From: Bacteroidota bacterium | Lineage (GTDB): Bacteria; Bacteroidota; Bacteroidia; Chitinophagales; Chitinophagaceae | NCBI GenBank assembly: GCA_947448725.1 | Contig: CANFOM010000001.1 | Coordinates: 186,001-250,000, forward strand | Direction of reading: 5' to 3' | DNA: 64,000 nucleotides | In this document: positions 57,031 through 64,000 of the stretch, one piece after another | Numbering within the stretch: the stretch's first letter is position 1 | How the letters are laid out: every line of letters starts with the position of its first letter | The notes under the pieces: model-generated | The model's input: only the letters and a program-made list of their open reading frames with translations | Told to the model about the DNA's origin: nothing | Databases searched by the model: none | Program-made: the position numbers and the translations under genes

Positions 57031-57123
57031 AGGGTAAAGGTCGGTTTTTAACAGAAATAAACTCGCTAATTAAAGAAGTAAATTTTACAGCCTATTGAAT
57101 AGGGGGTGGTGAATCAATTACAC

Positions 57124-57510
57124 CTAGTTCAACTTAATAGGAGCTACCATTTTAAAAGCGGGAATATTAACATGAATTAAATCCCTGGTTTCAATATTCT
57201 CCATGGTATAATGGCCTTGCATTTTTCCTAATTCGCTCTTTAAATGACAACCACTCACATATTGGTAATGTTTCCCTGGCATAATTAAAGGCTGAACACC
57301 CACCACACCTTCACCTTCTACAACGCGGTGTTCGCTATTGCTGTCAAATACTTCCCAATAGCGCTTTAGCAATTTTACAGGAAAAGAATTGTGGTTTTCG
57401 ATGGTAATGCGGTAAGCAAACATGTATTCATTTTGCAAAGGGTTGCTATAATCCTTTTGGTAAAAGGTTTCTATGCTTACTTCAACGCCCTCTGAAATTT
57501 TTGAGACCAT
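57124..57510 (-). CDS. apaG: ApaG-type protein
   Basis: I start at the ATG at 57510 (MVSKISEGVEVSIETFY), giving 128 residues, the normal ApaG size; the longer frame from 57594 adds an unlikely 28-residue leader. The fibronectin-III-like fold is recognised by RITIENHNSFPVKLLKRYWEVFDS, VVGVQPLIMPGKHYQYVSG and MQGHYTMENIE (described in parts). ApaG proteins bind pyrophosphate and phosphate groups, and members occur with diadenosine-tetraphosphate hydrolases. No apaH lies nearby. Confidence 0.92.
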   Translation of the reverse strand: MVSKISEGVEVSIETFYQKDYSNPLQNEYMFAYRITIENHNSFPVKLLKRYWEVFDSNSEHRVVEGEGVVGVQPLIMPGKHYQYVSGCHLKSELGKMQGHYTMENIETRDLIHVNIPAFKMVAPIKLN

Positions 57511-57625
57511 AAGAAAACTGTCTATTGTACAATGGCAGAGAATACTGCCGGATAAAAGTACCAATTTTTTTGGGCCGATTATATAAAAAGGCATGCAATT
57601 TTTTTATTAGACCCCATAAGTCGCG

Positions 57626-57633
57626 TAACTTTG
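57626..57633 (+). promoter_or_regulatory. Putative -7 element TAACTTTG for icd
   Basis: An exact TAnnTTTG match has a T-rich block about 19-20 bases upstream as the -33 site, and gives a leader of about 65-70 bases before the isocitrate dehydrogenase ATG. Confidence 0.45.
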
Positions 57634-57703
57634 CGAAAACTAATGATTTAGGGCTAAAAAAGCATTCGAAAAAACTCAAAATTTCACATTAAAATATACC
57701 AAA

Positions 57704-59155
57704 ATGAAGATCGCAGTAGCAAAGGGAGATGGCATTGGGCCCGAGATTATGGAAGCAGTCATCACTATTTTTAATGCAGCAAAAGTGCCTTTGGAATATG
57801 ATTTTGTAGATATGGGGAAATGGGTTTTTGACAAGGGGTTTAACAGTGGAATGACTTCTCAAGCAAAAGACACCATTGAAGCCTTAGGCATCCTTTTTAA
57901 AGGACCTATGGAAACGCCTAAAGGAAAAGGGGTAAAAAGTGTAAATGTTACTGCACGAAAAACATGGAATACTTACGCCAACGATAGAAAATTTCAAACA
58001 TTAAGTGGAGTAGAAACTGTTTTTAGCAAAGCGGGAATTCCTATAGATTTAACCATTGTTAGAGAAAATATAGAAGATACTTATGGTGGAATAGAACACA
58101 TGCTTACACAGGATGTAGCTTTGGGCAGACGTTTCATTACTCGACCTGGAAGTGAACAAGTGATACGCTATGCCTTTGAAATGGCGAAGAAGAAAGGTGC
58201 TAAAAGAATTACATGTGGTCATAAGGCGAATATTATGAAATTAACCGATGGGTTATTTTTAGAAGTATTTAAGGAAGTAGCCAAAGAATATCCTGAATTA
58301 AAAGCAGATGATGTAATTGTAGATGATTTGTGTATGAAATTGGTAAGTCGCCCCGACTTATTCGATGTAATTGTATTAACTAATTTACAAGGAGATATTG
58401 TTAGTGACTTATGTGCTGGATTAGTGGGTGGGCTTGGTTTTGCGCCTTCTGCTAATATTGGAGATCATATTTCTATTTTTGAAGCAGTACATGGAACAGC
58501 TCCAGATATTGCAGGAAAAAATATAGCAAATCCCACTTCACTTTTATTAAGTGGATTAAGTATGCTACGTCATTTAGGATTAATGGAACAAGCCATCTCC
58601 ATTGAGAATGCTTTGTTGTTTACTTTAGAATCTGGTATACATACGGGAGATTTTGGCGATAAAAAAATTCCATCAGTGAACACTACTGTTTTTGCACAAG
58701 CCATTATTGATAATTTTGGAAAGCAACCCTTGCACAATCCAAAACCATTGTTGCCTAATTTTTATGTAACACCTACCAATTTTAAATTGGAGCATAATCC
58801 AATGTTGCAAAGTGATTTAAATGATGATCATAAAATTGTAGGCGTTGACTTTTTTATAGAAAGTAATGATCAGCCACAAGTAATTGCAGATAGATGTTTA
58901 AGTCATACCACCGACGCACTTAAATTGGTAACCATCACCAATCGAGGAACGCAGGTTTGGCCTTCAGGCTCTATTTTTACCAACTTAGTGAATCAATATT
59001 ATTGTCGTTTTGAGACCGTCAATTCCTTGCCTTTATCTCAGGATGATGTAATAGATATTTACCGAGCTTTGGCGATAGATTTTAAAATATGCTCCTTAGA
59101 AATATTGAATATGTGGGCAGATAAAAAAGCCTATAGTTTGGCTCAGGGGCAATAG
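57704..59155 (+). CDS. icd: NADP-dependent isocitrate dehydrogenase (Thermus/Bacteroidota type)
   Basis: This 483-residue enzyme oxidatively decarboxylates isocitrate to 2-oxoglutarate, a TCA step and a source of NADPH. The N-terminal MKIAVAKGDGIGPEIMEAV, the substrate-binding NVTARKTWNTYANDRKF and VRENIEDTYGGIEHM, the metal-binding VDDLCMKLV region, and AVHGTAPDIAGKNIANP are all in place. The extra C-terminal domain after about 340 is characteristic of this IDH subclass; it is not in E. coli Icd. The gene stands next to the E2 acyltransferase gene. Confidence 0.95.
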   Translation: MKIAVAKGDGIGPEIMEAVITIFNAAKVPLEYDFVDMGKWVFDKGFNSGMTSQAKDTIEALGILFKGPMETPKGKGVKSVNVTARKTWNTYANDRKFQTLSGVETVFSKAGIPIDLTIVRENIEDTYGGIEHMLTQDVALGRRFITRPGSEQVIRYAFEMAKKKGAKRITCGHKANIMKLTDGLFLEVFKEVAKEYPELKADDVIVDDLCMKLVSRPDLFDVIVLTNLQGDIVSDLCAGLVGGLGFAPSANIGDHISIFEAVHGTAPDIAGKNIANPTSLLLSGLSMLRHLGLMEQAISIENALLFTLESGIHTGDFGDKKIPSVNTTVFAQAIIDNFGKQPLHNPKPLLPNFYVTPTNFKLEHNPMLQSDLNDDHKIVGVDFFIESNDQPQVIADRCLSHTTDALKLVTITNRGTQVWPSGSIFTNLVNQYYCRFETVNSLPLSQDDVIDIYRALAIDFKICSLEILNMWADKKAYSLAQGQ

Positions 59156-59279
59156 ACTCCTTGCTTTTGGATAAATAGCCTTGAATTTGGCTCTTTTTGT
59201 TATAAAATTGCTTTTTCTGGTGGGAAAAAAAACATTTTTGATGTAATTTTACGCCTAATTACAAAACTTCCTTTTATTT

Positions 59280-60920
59280 ATGGCTGAAGTAATATTAATG
59301 CCCCGTTTAAGTGATACCATGACCGAAGGTGTGGTGGCTGCATGGCATAAAAAAGTGGGGGATACAGTTAAAAAAGGTGATTTATTGGCCGAAATAGAAA
59401 CGGACAAAGCAACCATGGAATTGGAAAGCTATCAGGATGGTATCTTATTACATATTGGAACGCCGCGTGGAGGCAAATTACAAGTAAATGATTTATTGGC
59501 AATTTTTGGAAAAGCAGGTGAAGATGTAACTGCTTTAATTACACAAAACACAGCTGGAGCAGTAACAAGTACACAAGCCCCTGTTGCTACTGAAGTTATA
59601 ACAACACCAATAGCTGCACAAGCTGCTGATTTAACTGTTGCTGCTGATTTAAGTACTATGGAAGAAGTGGTATTGATGCCACGCTTAAGTGATACAATGA
59701 CCGAAGGGGTGATTGCTGGTTGGCATAAAAAAGTAGGAGATAAAGTAACCAAAGGCGAAGTGTTGGCAGATATTGAAACAGATAAAGCCACCATGGAATT
59801 GGAATCATATAAAGACGGAATTTTATTATACCAAGGAGCTCAGGCGGGAGAAAAAATATTAGTCAATCAATTGTTATGCATTATTGGACAACCTGGATTA
59901 GATATTGATAGCATTGTAAAATCAGTTAAATCTACTAGTGCACCTAAAGCGGAAGCTGCAGCAAGTCCAGTAAGTGCAACTGCCCCAGCCAACACAGCAT
60001 CTGCGCCTATGCCGGTAACAACTGCACCTGCTGCAGCTGTTGTTAATGAAGGAAGAATATTTGCTTCACCATTGGCTAAGAAAATCGCAAAAGACAAAGG
60101 CATCGATTTAAAATTTGTGCAAGGTTCTGGCGAACACGGAAGAATTACAAGACATGATTTAGAAAATTATAAGCCAGCAAGCAATGCCACCAGCAATGCA
60201 AAAATGGCGGCACCAAGAAATACCAATTTTGTTGGTCAAGTAAGCTTTATAGATACGCCTGTATCACAAATGCGCAAAGTAATTGCAAAACGTTTAAGCG
60301 AAAGTTTATTTACGGCACCGCATTTTTACTTAACTATGAAAATTAATATGGATGCGACCATTGCTGCAAGAACTGTAGTGAATGAAACAGCACCTGTTAA
60401 AATAAGCTTTAATGATTTTATCGTAAAAGCGGTAGCCTTATCATTGAAACAACATCCAAAAGTAAATAGTAGTTGGTTGGGCGATGTGATTCGCGAAAAC
60501 CATCATGTGAATATTGGCATTGCAGTAGCAGTGGACGAAGGATTATTGGTTCCTGTACTTAGATACGCAGATGGACTTTCATTGGATGAGATAAGTGTTT
60601 CTGTAAAGGAGTTTGCTAAAAAAGCAAAAGATAAAAAATTACAACCTGCCGATTGGGAAGGAAGCACTTTCACTATTTCTAACTTAGGTATGTTTGGTAT
60701 AGATCAATTCACGGCTATTATTAATCCACCAGATGCTTGTATTTTAGCAGTGGGCGGTATTGCACAAGAGCCGGTGGTGAAAAATGGTCAAGTAGTTCCA
60801 GGCAATGTGATGAATGTAACTTTAAGTTGCGATCATAGAGTAGTGGACGGTGCAACTGGGTCTGCTTTCTTACAAACTTTAAAAAGCTATTTAGAAGAAC
60901 CTATAAGAATGTTTGTGTAA
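59280..60920 (+). CDS. Dihydrolipoamide acyltransferase (E2), probably pyruvate dehydrogenase type
   Basis: This 546-residue E2 passes acyl groups from E1 through lipoate to CoA. Order of parts: lipoyl domain 1 (1-77, lipoyl-lysine 43), linker, lipoyl domain 2 (127-202, lipoyl-lysine 169), an Ala/Pro-rich linker, peripheral-subunit-binding domain (about 259-297), and the catalytic domain (about 315-546). The catalytic pair is His519/Asp523 in DHRVVDG. The two lipoyl domains are very similar, which suggests recent duplication or gene conversion. Whether it serves the fused E1 at 37 kb or another E1 cannot be told. Confidence 0.93.
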   Translation: MAEVILMPRLSDTMTEGVVAAWHKKVGDTVKKGDLLAEIETDKATMELESYQDGILLHIGTPRGGKLQVNDLLAIFGKAGEDVTALITQNTAGAVTSTQAPVATEVITTPIAAQAADLTVAADLSTMEEVVLMPRLSDTMTEGVIAGWHKKVGDKVTKGEVLADIETDKATMELESYKDGILLYQGAQAGEKILVNQLLCIIGQPGLDIDSIVKSVKSTSAPKAEAAASPVSATAPANTASAPMPVTTAPAAAVVNEGRIFASPLAKKIAKDKGIDLKFVQGSGEHGRITRHDLENYKPASNATSNAKMAAPRNTNFVGQVSFIDTPVSQMRKVIAKRLSESLFTAPHFYLTMKINMDATIAARTVVNETAPVKISFNDFIVKAVALSLKQHPKVNSSWLGDVIRENHHVNIGIAVAVDEGLLVPVLRYADGLSLDEISVSVKEFAKKAKDKKLQPADWEGSTFTISNLGMFGIDQFTAIINPPDACILAVGGIAQEPVVKNGQVVPGNVMNVTLSCDHRVVDGATGSAFLQTLKSYLEEPIRMFV

Positions 60921-60973
60921 TTTATTGGAGTTTTATGATATATAAACTTTAATGAATGCTGCGCTAATGATTT

Positions 60974-61007
60974 AAAAAAGGCCCCCGATAACTCGGGGGC
61001 CTTTTTT
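60974..61007. terminator. Bidirectional terminator between E2 and the metalloprotease genes
   Basis: GGCCCCCGA (60980-60988) pairs with TCGGGGGCC (60993-61001) with loop TAAC, with six A residues before and six T residues after. It suits both convergent transcripts. Confidence 0.92.
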
Positions 61008-61040
61008 GGGTTATTTATATCCTATTATAAGATTGTCTTA

Positions 61041-63449
61041 TTAGTCTAGATCGCATCCAATGGGAGCGCCTGGTGCGATAGTCGTTGGCTTTGGAAGTAC
61101 AATATCTTTTGGATTTTTAATTCTTTCTAAAGCATAACCATACTGTGCTTTATGTGTAGGATCTGTTTTTGCTAAAGTTTCTAATTTGCTTTTTAATTGT
61201 ACAATTCGGTCATTACAAATAGCTCTTACTTCAAAGTTAGCTTCTGGACTTTGGCTAAGGCCTAATAACCAAGTAAGGGTTAATTGTTGTGTTTGTAATT
61301 GAATGCTTCCTTCTAAGCCAGTTGGAATTTTAGTGTACCAGGTTTTTTCTAAAATGGCATCTAATACCTGATCCCAACCAAGGTTGTTGGCTCTGGCTTT
61401 GTTTTGCACCAATCTATTAGCTCTTTCAACATTAAATAAAAATCCTAATTCAAAATCAGCCAAGGCTTCCGCTGCCGCTAAAGCGTCAAAGCTCATTCCA
61501 GTTCTTTTTTCAAATAATTCACCAACGCCATAATACATAGGAGGGCGCGGAGGAATTAATGCTAAAATATTTTCTGGAAGTACAAGGGTACTTGCCGATA
61601 AGCAACCTATAGCTGCATTCAAAGCTCTTTGTTGAATGGCATTGGATAAAAGGGTAGGCTTCACTTGATGGGCGTCACCTCTTACACTATAATTGTAATT
61701 CATGCCACCAATGAGTTTGGTGACAGCTTCATATTGATAGCGGTGATAATTGTATAAAGGAACTAATACGTCTTCTAATTTAGCAAGCGGTGTTCCATTG
61801 GGAATAGCATTTTCACCAAATTGTGCTAATCCTTTTTTCCTCACTGCAATCACTTGTTCTAAACCTATTACTGCATCGGATTGATTGTCCCATAAATGTG
61901 CATAAGGATGAAATCCACTTGCGGCTCTTGCATCCGCGTCAGCAATAAATAGTAAACCATTCTTAGAATTTTCTGCGAGCATATTGTCTAATGCCGCGTT
62001 CTCAACTGCAGCGCTTACTTTCCCAAAATCTTGGTAGCCGAAAAGAACTGCTCTTTTATCCCAGATGCCAATTTCATTGGTATACACTTTTGAAAAATCA
62101 ATGTCACCTTTTTCATTCACATAAATATTAGGATGCGGATAATCCATAACAGAAGCTCGGTCATTGAAACTGGATGCATAGTTGTGTTGCAACCCAATGG
62201 TGTGACCTACTTCATGCGCAGCCAATTGTCTTAATCTTTGCAAGGCAGCAGTTCTCATTTTATCAGAAACCGGTTGGCCATTGATATAAGGAGAAAGTAA
62301 AGCTGTAAAAATTAAATAATCTTGGCGAACACGTAAAGAGCCTAGTGATACTTGGCCTTTGATAATTTCACCGGTTCTTGGATCAGAGATGGTTGAACCA
62401 TAGCTCCATCCTCGGGTAGAACGATGTACCCAATTAATCATATTGTATCTAATATCCATTGGGTCTGCCGTATCTGGAAGTACTTGCACTTGAAAAGCAT
62501 TTTTATAACCTGCTGCTTCAAAGGCTTGATTCCACCATCTTGCACCATCTAATAATGCCGATCGTATGGGTTCGGGTGTACCATTGTCTAAATAATAAAT
62601 AATAGGCTTCACTGGTTCGCTTAATACAGCAGTAGGATCTTTTTTAAATAAGCGATGTCTATTAATAACCATTTGTTGTATAGGCTCACTAATATCATTT
62701 CCGTAATCAAAATAAGTCGATCCAAAGTAACCACTTCTAATGTCGTATTTTCTCGGGGTATAATTATTGTCTGGAAGTTCTACAAAACTATGATGCATTC
62801 TTACCGTGAGTGCTTCGGTGGATGGCGCAATAGTTTGAATAAATCTACCAGCGTCTGCACCTCCTACAAAAGTAAGCGTAGCTTCGAATTCTGAGTTCTT
62901 AGGAAAATTTTTCGTGTTATTGATATAAATAGCAGAGCGGCCTTCATTTAAAGTGTAAGTGCCTTGTTTCATTTTTCTGATTCTATCCGCAACGCCATGT
63001 GCATCTCTTAAAAAGAAAGAAGTAGCATCAATTAAAATTGTGCTTCCTTCTTCGGCTTCCACTGTAAAACTAAAAAGTATAGATTGTGCGAATGATTCTG
63101 TCACTGCTTTTTGTTCCCTAGGATCATTAGTGACTGCACGATAATCATAATTGGGTTGTGTTAGCAATACTTTTTTACCAACTCTTTGGAAAAAGACAAT
63201 TCGGGTATCTCCAATCTGTCCTCTGTCAAGCCCTATATCATTGGATCCTAGGCCAGCAGGTAAAGAGTTTACATACAAAAATGGTAGGTCTAATTTATCT
63301 ACAGCAATAAATATTTTTCCTTGATTGGCATCCCACCAATAATTAAAATATCCTTTGTGAAATTCCATTGACTTTGTTTTTTCGGCAATGGGATTGGTTT
63401 GTGCTTGTAATAAAAAAGGGAAACATAAAAGCATTAAAATAATTCGCAT
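61041..63449 (-). CDS. Secreted zinc metalloprotease (DUF5117/DUF4953 type, metzincin motif)
   Basis: This 802-residue protein has a signal peptide (about 1-17, ending in LQAQ). A first domain (about 30-230) resembles DUF5117 and a second (about 280-800) DUF4953. The catalytic motif is H412-E-V-G-H416-x5-H422 (HEVGHTIGLQH), the extended HExxHxxGxxH zinc site of metzincins. A downstream SVMDYP with Met435 looks like a Met-turn. It should be an extracellular or periplasmic protease; the substrate is unknown. A terminator lies immediately upstream, so it has its own promoter or depends on read-through from the H1-like gene. Confidence 0.9.
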   Translation of the reverse strand: MRIILMLLCFPFLLQAQTNPIAEKTKSMEFHKGYFNYWWDANQGKIFIAVDKLDLPFLYVNSLPAGLGSNDIGLDRGQIGDTRIVFFQRVGKKVLLTQPNYDYRAVTNDPREQKAVTESFAQSILFSFTVEAEEGSTILIDATSFFLRDAHGVADRIRKMKQGTYTLNEGRSAIYINNTKNFPKNSEFEATLTFVGGADAGRFIQTIAPSTEALTVRMHHSFVELPDNNYTPRKYDIRSGYFGSTYFDYGNDISEPIQQMVINRHRLFKKDPTAVLSEPVKPIIYYLDNGTPEPIRSALLDGARWWNQAFEAAGYKNAFQVQVLPDTADPMDIRYNMINWVHRSTRGWSYGSTISDPRTGEIIKGQVSLGSLRVRQDYLIFTALLSPYINGQPVSDKMRTAALQRLRQLAAHEVGHTIGLQHNYASSFNDRASVMDYPHPNIYVNEKGDIDFSKVYTNEIGIWDKRAVLFGYQDFGKVSAAVENAALDNMLAENSKNGLLFIADADARAASGFHPYAHLWDNQSDAVIGLEQVIAVRKKGLAQFGENAIPNGTPLAKLEDVLVPLYNYHRYQYEAVTKLIGGMNYNYSVRGDAHQVKPTLLSNAIQQRALNAAIGCLSASTLVLPENILALIPPRPPMYYGVGELFEKRTGMSFDALAAAEALADFELGFLFNVERANRLVQNKARANNLGWDQVLDAILEKTWYTKIPTGLEGSIQLQTQQLTLTWLLGLSQSPEANFEVRAICNDRIVQLKSKLETLAKTDPTHKAQYGYALERIKNPKDIVLPKPTTIAPGAPIGCDLD

Positions 63450-63473
63450 ACTTATAATTTTAATTAAAATAAA

Positions 63474-63515
63474 AAATCCCGTCTTACCCGAATAAACGGA
63501 ATCGGGACGGGATTT
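63474..63515 (-). terminator. Terminator after the histone H1-like gene
   Basis: AAATCCCGT (63474-63482) pairs with ACGGGATTT (63507-63515), and CCCGA (63487-63491) with TCGGG (63502-63506), with a four-base bulge. On the minus strand it is followed by TTTTATTTT. It separates the H1-like gene from the metalloprotease gene. Confidence 0.8.
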
Positions 63516-63533
63516 ATTAATTGAATAGGGTTA

Positions 63534-63941
63534 CTAAGCCGTTGGCGTAGTAGTGGGTTCAGTAAAAAGTGTTGGTGCAACTACAGCTGCTACAGGAGCT
63601 GCTGCTGGCGGGGTTACTTTTTTCTTAGCTACTACTTTCTTTTTAGGAGCTACTTTTTTAGGTGCTGCTTTTTTTGGAGCAACTTTCTTTTTAGGAGCTA
63701 CTTTTTTTGCGGTTACTTTTTTCTTAGCTACTACTTTCTTTTTAGGAGCTACTTTTTTAGGTGCTGCTTTTTTTGGAGCAACTTTCTTCTTAGGCGCCCC
63801 TTTTTTTGCTATTACTTTCTTTTTTGGAGCTGATTTTTTTGCAGTTGCCTTCTTCTTAGTGGCCACTTTTTTCTTAGTGGCTACTTTTTTTGTTACGACT
63901 TTCTTTTTTGCTACTACTTTTTTCTTGCTTGACTTTGCCAT
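63534..63941 (-). CDS. Histone H1-like lysine/alanine-rich protein
   Basis: This 135-residue protein is almost entirely made of KK, VA, AP and AT steps (for example KKKVAPKKAAPKK) up to about residue 110, then a proline/alanine/threonine tail. It looks like the H1 C-terminal-domain-type bacterial proteins that bind DNA or RNA without specificity and help condense the nucleoid. No folded domain is visible. The reverse strand also holds a long open frame, but that is an artefact of the repeat composition. A 33-codon unit is present twice with identical DNA. The ATG at 63941 has a near -7 element (TAATTTTA) upstream. Confidence 0.8.
   Translation of the reverse strand: MAKSSKKKVVAKKKVVTKKVATKKKVATKKKATAKKSAPKKKVIAKKGAPKKKVAPKKAAPKKVAPKKKVVAKKKVTAKKVAPKKKVAPKKAAPKKVAPKKKVVAKKKVTPPAAAPVAAVVAPTLFTEPTTTPTA
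63612..63788. repeat. Perfect 78-base direct repeat (99-base period) in the H1-like gene
   Basis: Bases 63612-63689 and 63711-63788 are identical. The period of 99 bases equals 33 codons, so the duplication keeps the frame and gives two identical 26-residue stretches. Identity at synonymous positions points to recent duplication or continuing conversion. Confidence 0.9.
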
Positions 63942-64000
63942 GATGTTTATTTTTAAATTGTTAGTTATTTTAGAACCATAAAATTACATTGTTTTATTGT

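Noticed and set aside
59098..59177. Possible terminator after icd (AGCC / GGCT with CTTTTTG) near 59177-59198
   Set aside because: Only four base pairs in the stem; too weak to call.
63553..63981. A 142-residue plus-strand open frame rich in Phe, Ala, Gly and Thr opposite the H1-like gene
   Set aside because: It is the reverse image of the lysine/alanine repeats. The minus-strand protein has a sensible start, a terminator and a known protein style.
1..64000. Mobile elements, CRISPR arrays, toxin-antitoxin or defence islands
   Set aside because: No transposase, integrase, repeat-spacer pattern, att-like tRNA end or defence-type protein was seen; gene content is uniformly core-like.

Overview
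This 64 kb window is ordinary, densely packed chromosomal DNA from an AT-rich member of the Bacteroidota. The most likely home is the Chitinophagales/Chitinophagaceae, although I infer the family from protein style rather than from a marker gene. Evidence for the phylum includes DUF5686 and DUF5117/DUF4953-type proteins, tandem sortilin-like beta-propeller proteins, a Bacteroidota-type GatB without zinc cysteines, an alpha/beta-fused 2-oxoacid dehydrogenase E1, and a Thermus-like isocitrate dehydrogenase. Start codons mostly lack Shine-Dalgarno sites, and many upstream regions carry the Bacteroidota -7 element TAnnTTTG. I saw no tRNA, rRNA, CRISPR array, insertion sequence, prophage or integrase. 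No gene-free stretch exceeds about 130 bases.

Layout. 1-3.7 kb: end of rpoN, a PAP2-like membrane protein and an MMPL/RND transporter. 3.7-9.1 kb (minus): alaS, gatB and a TlpA-like lipoprotein. 9.2-11.6 kb: an M23 peptidase, small proteins and an AlkA-type glycosylase. 11.6-15 kb (minus): PEP carboxylase and a metallo-hydrolase. 15-21 kb (minus): the complete cell-shape operon mreB-mreC-mreD-mrdA-rodA. 21-31 kb: purD, a peptide transporter, a DUF5686 outer-membrane protein, and acs diverging from an MHS-type carboxylate transporter with a small membrane partner, then an ABC ATPase. 31-41.5 kb: eno, a DivIC/FtsB-like protein, nth, a 2-oxoacid:ferredoxin oxidoreductase alpha subunit, a polysaccharide deacetylase, a Bax inhibitor-1 protein, fused E1, a dipeptidase and prfA. 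41.5-46.2 kb (minus): pyrD plus a glyoxalase-like hydrolase, and a PhoB/PhoR-like pair followed by galE. 46.3-54 kb: a thiolase and two large tandem sortilin-like secreted proteins. 54-64 kb: NamZ-like muramidase, NAD synthetase, ApaG, isocitrate dehydrogenase, dihydrolipoamide acyltransferase, a metzincin-type metalloprotease and a lysine/alanine-rich histone H1-like protein.

Functional themes. Central carbon metabolism is heavily represented (ppc, eno, acs, thiolase, E1, E2, icd, korA). So is the cell envelope (Mre/PBP2/RodA, M23 peptidase, NamZ, deacetylase). The rest is translation and DNA repair housekeeping (alaS, gatB, prfA, nth, AlkA).

I did not find a clearly undescribed system. The observations most worth a second look are small-scale: two rho-independent terminators built into the 3' coding ends of convergent neighbours (nth/korA and E1/dipeptidase); two genes whose -7 element ends only four bases before the ATG (pyrD and the ABC ATPase), suggesting leaderless messages; a perfect 78-base direct repeat inside the H1-like gene; a TTG-started mreC with an unusually strong Shine-Dalgarno; and family deviations in PEP carboxylase, RodA and the MHS transporter.
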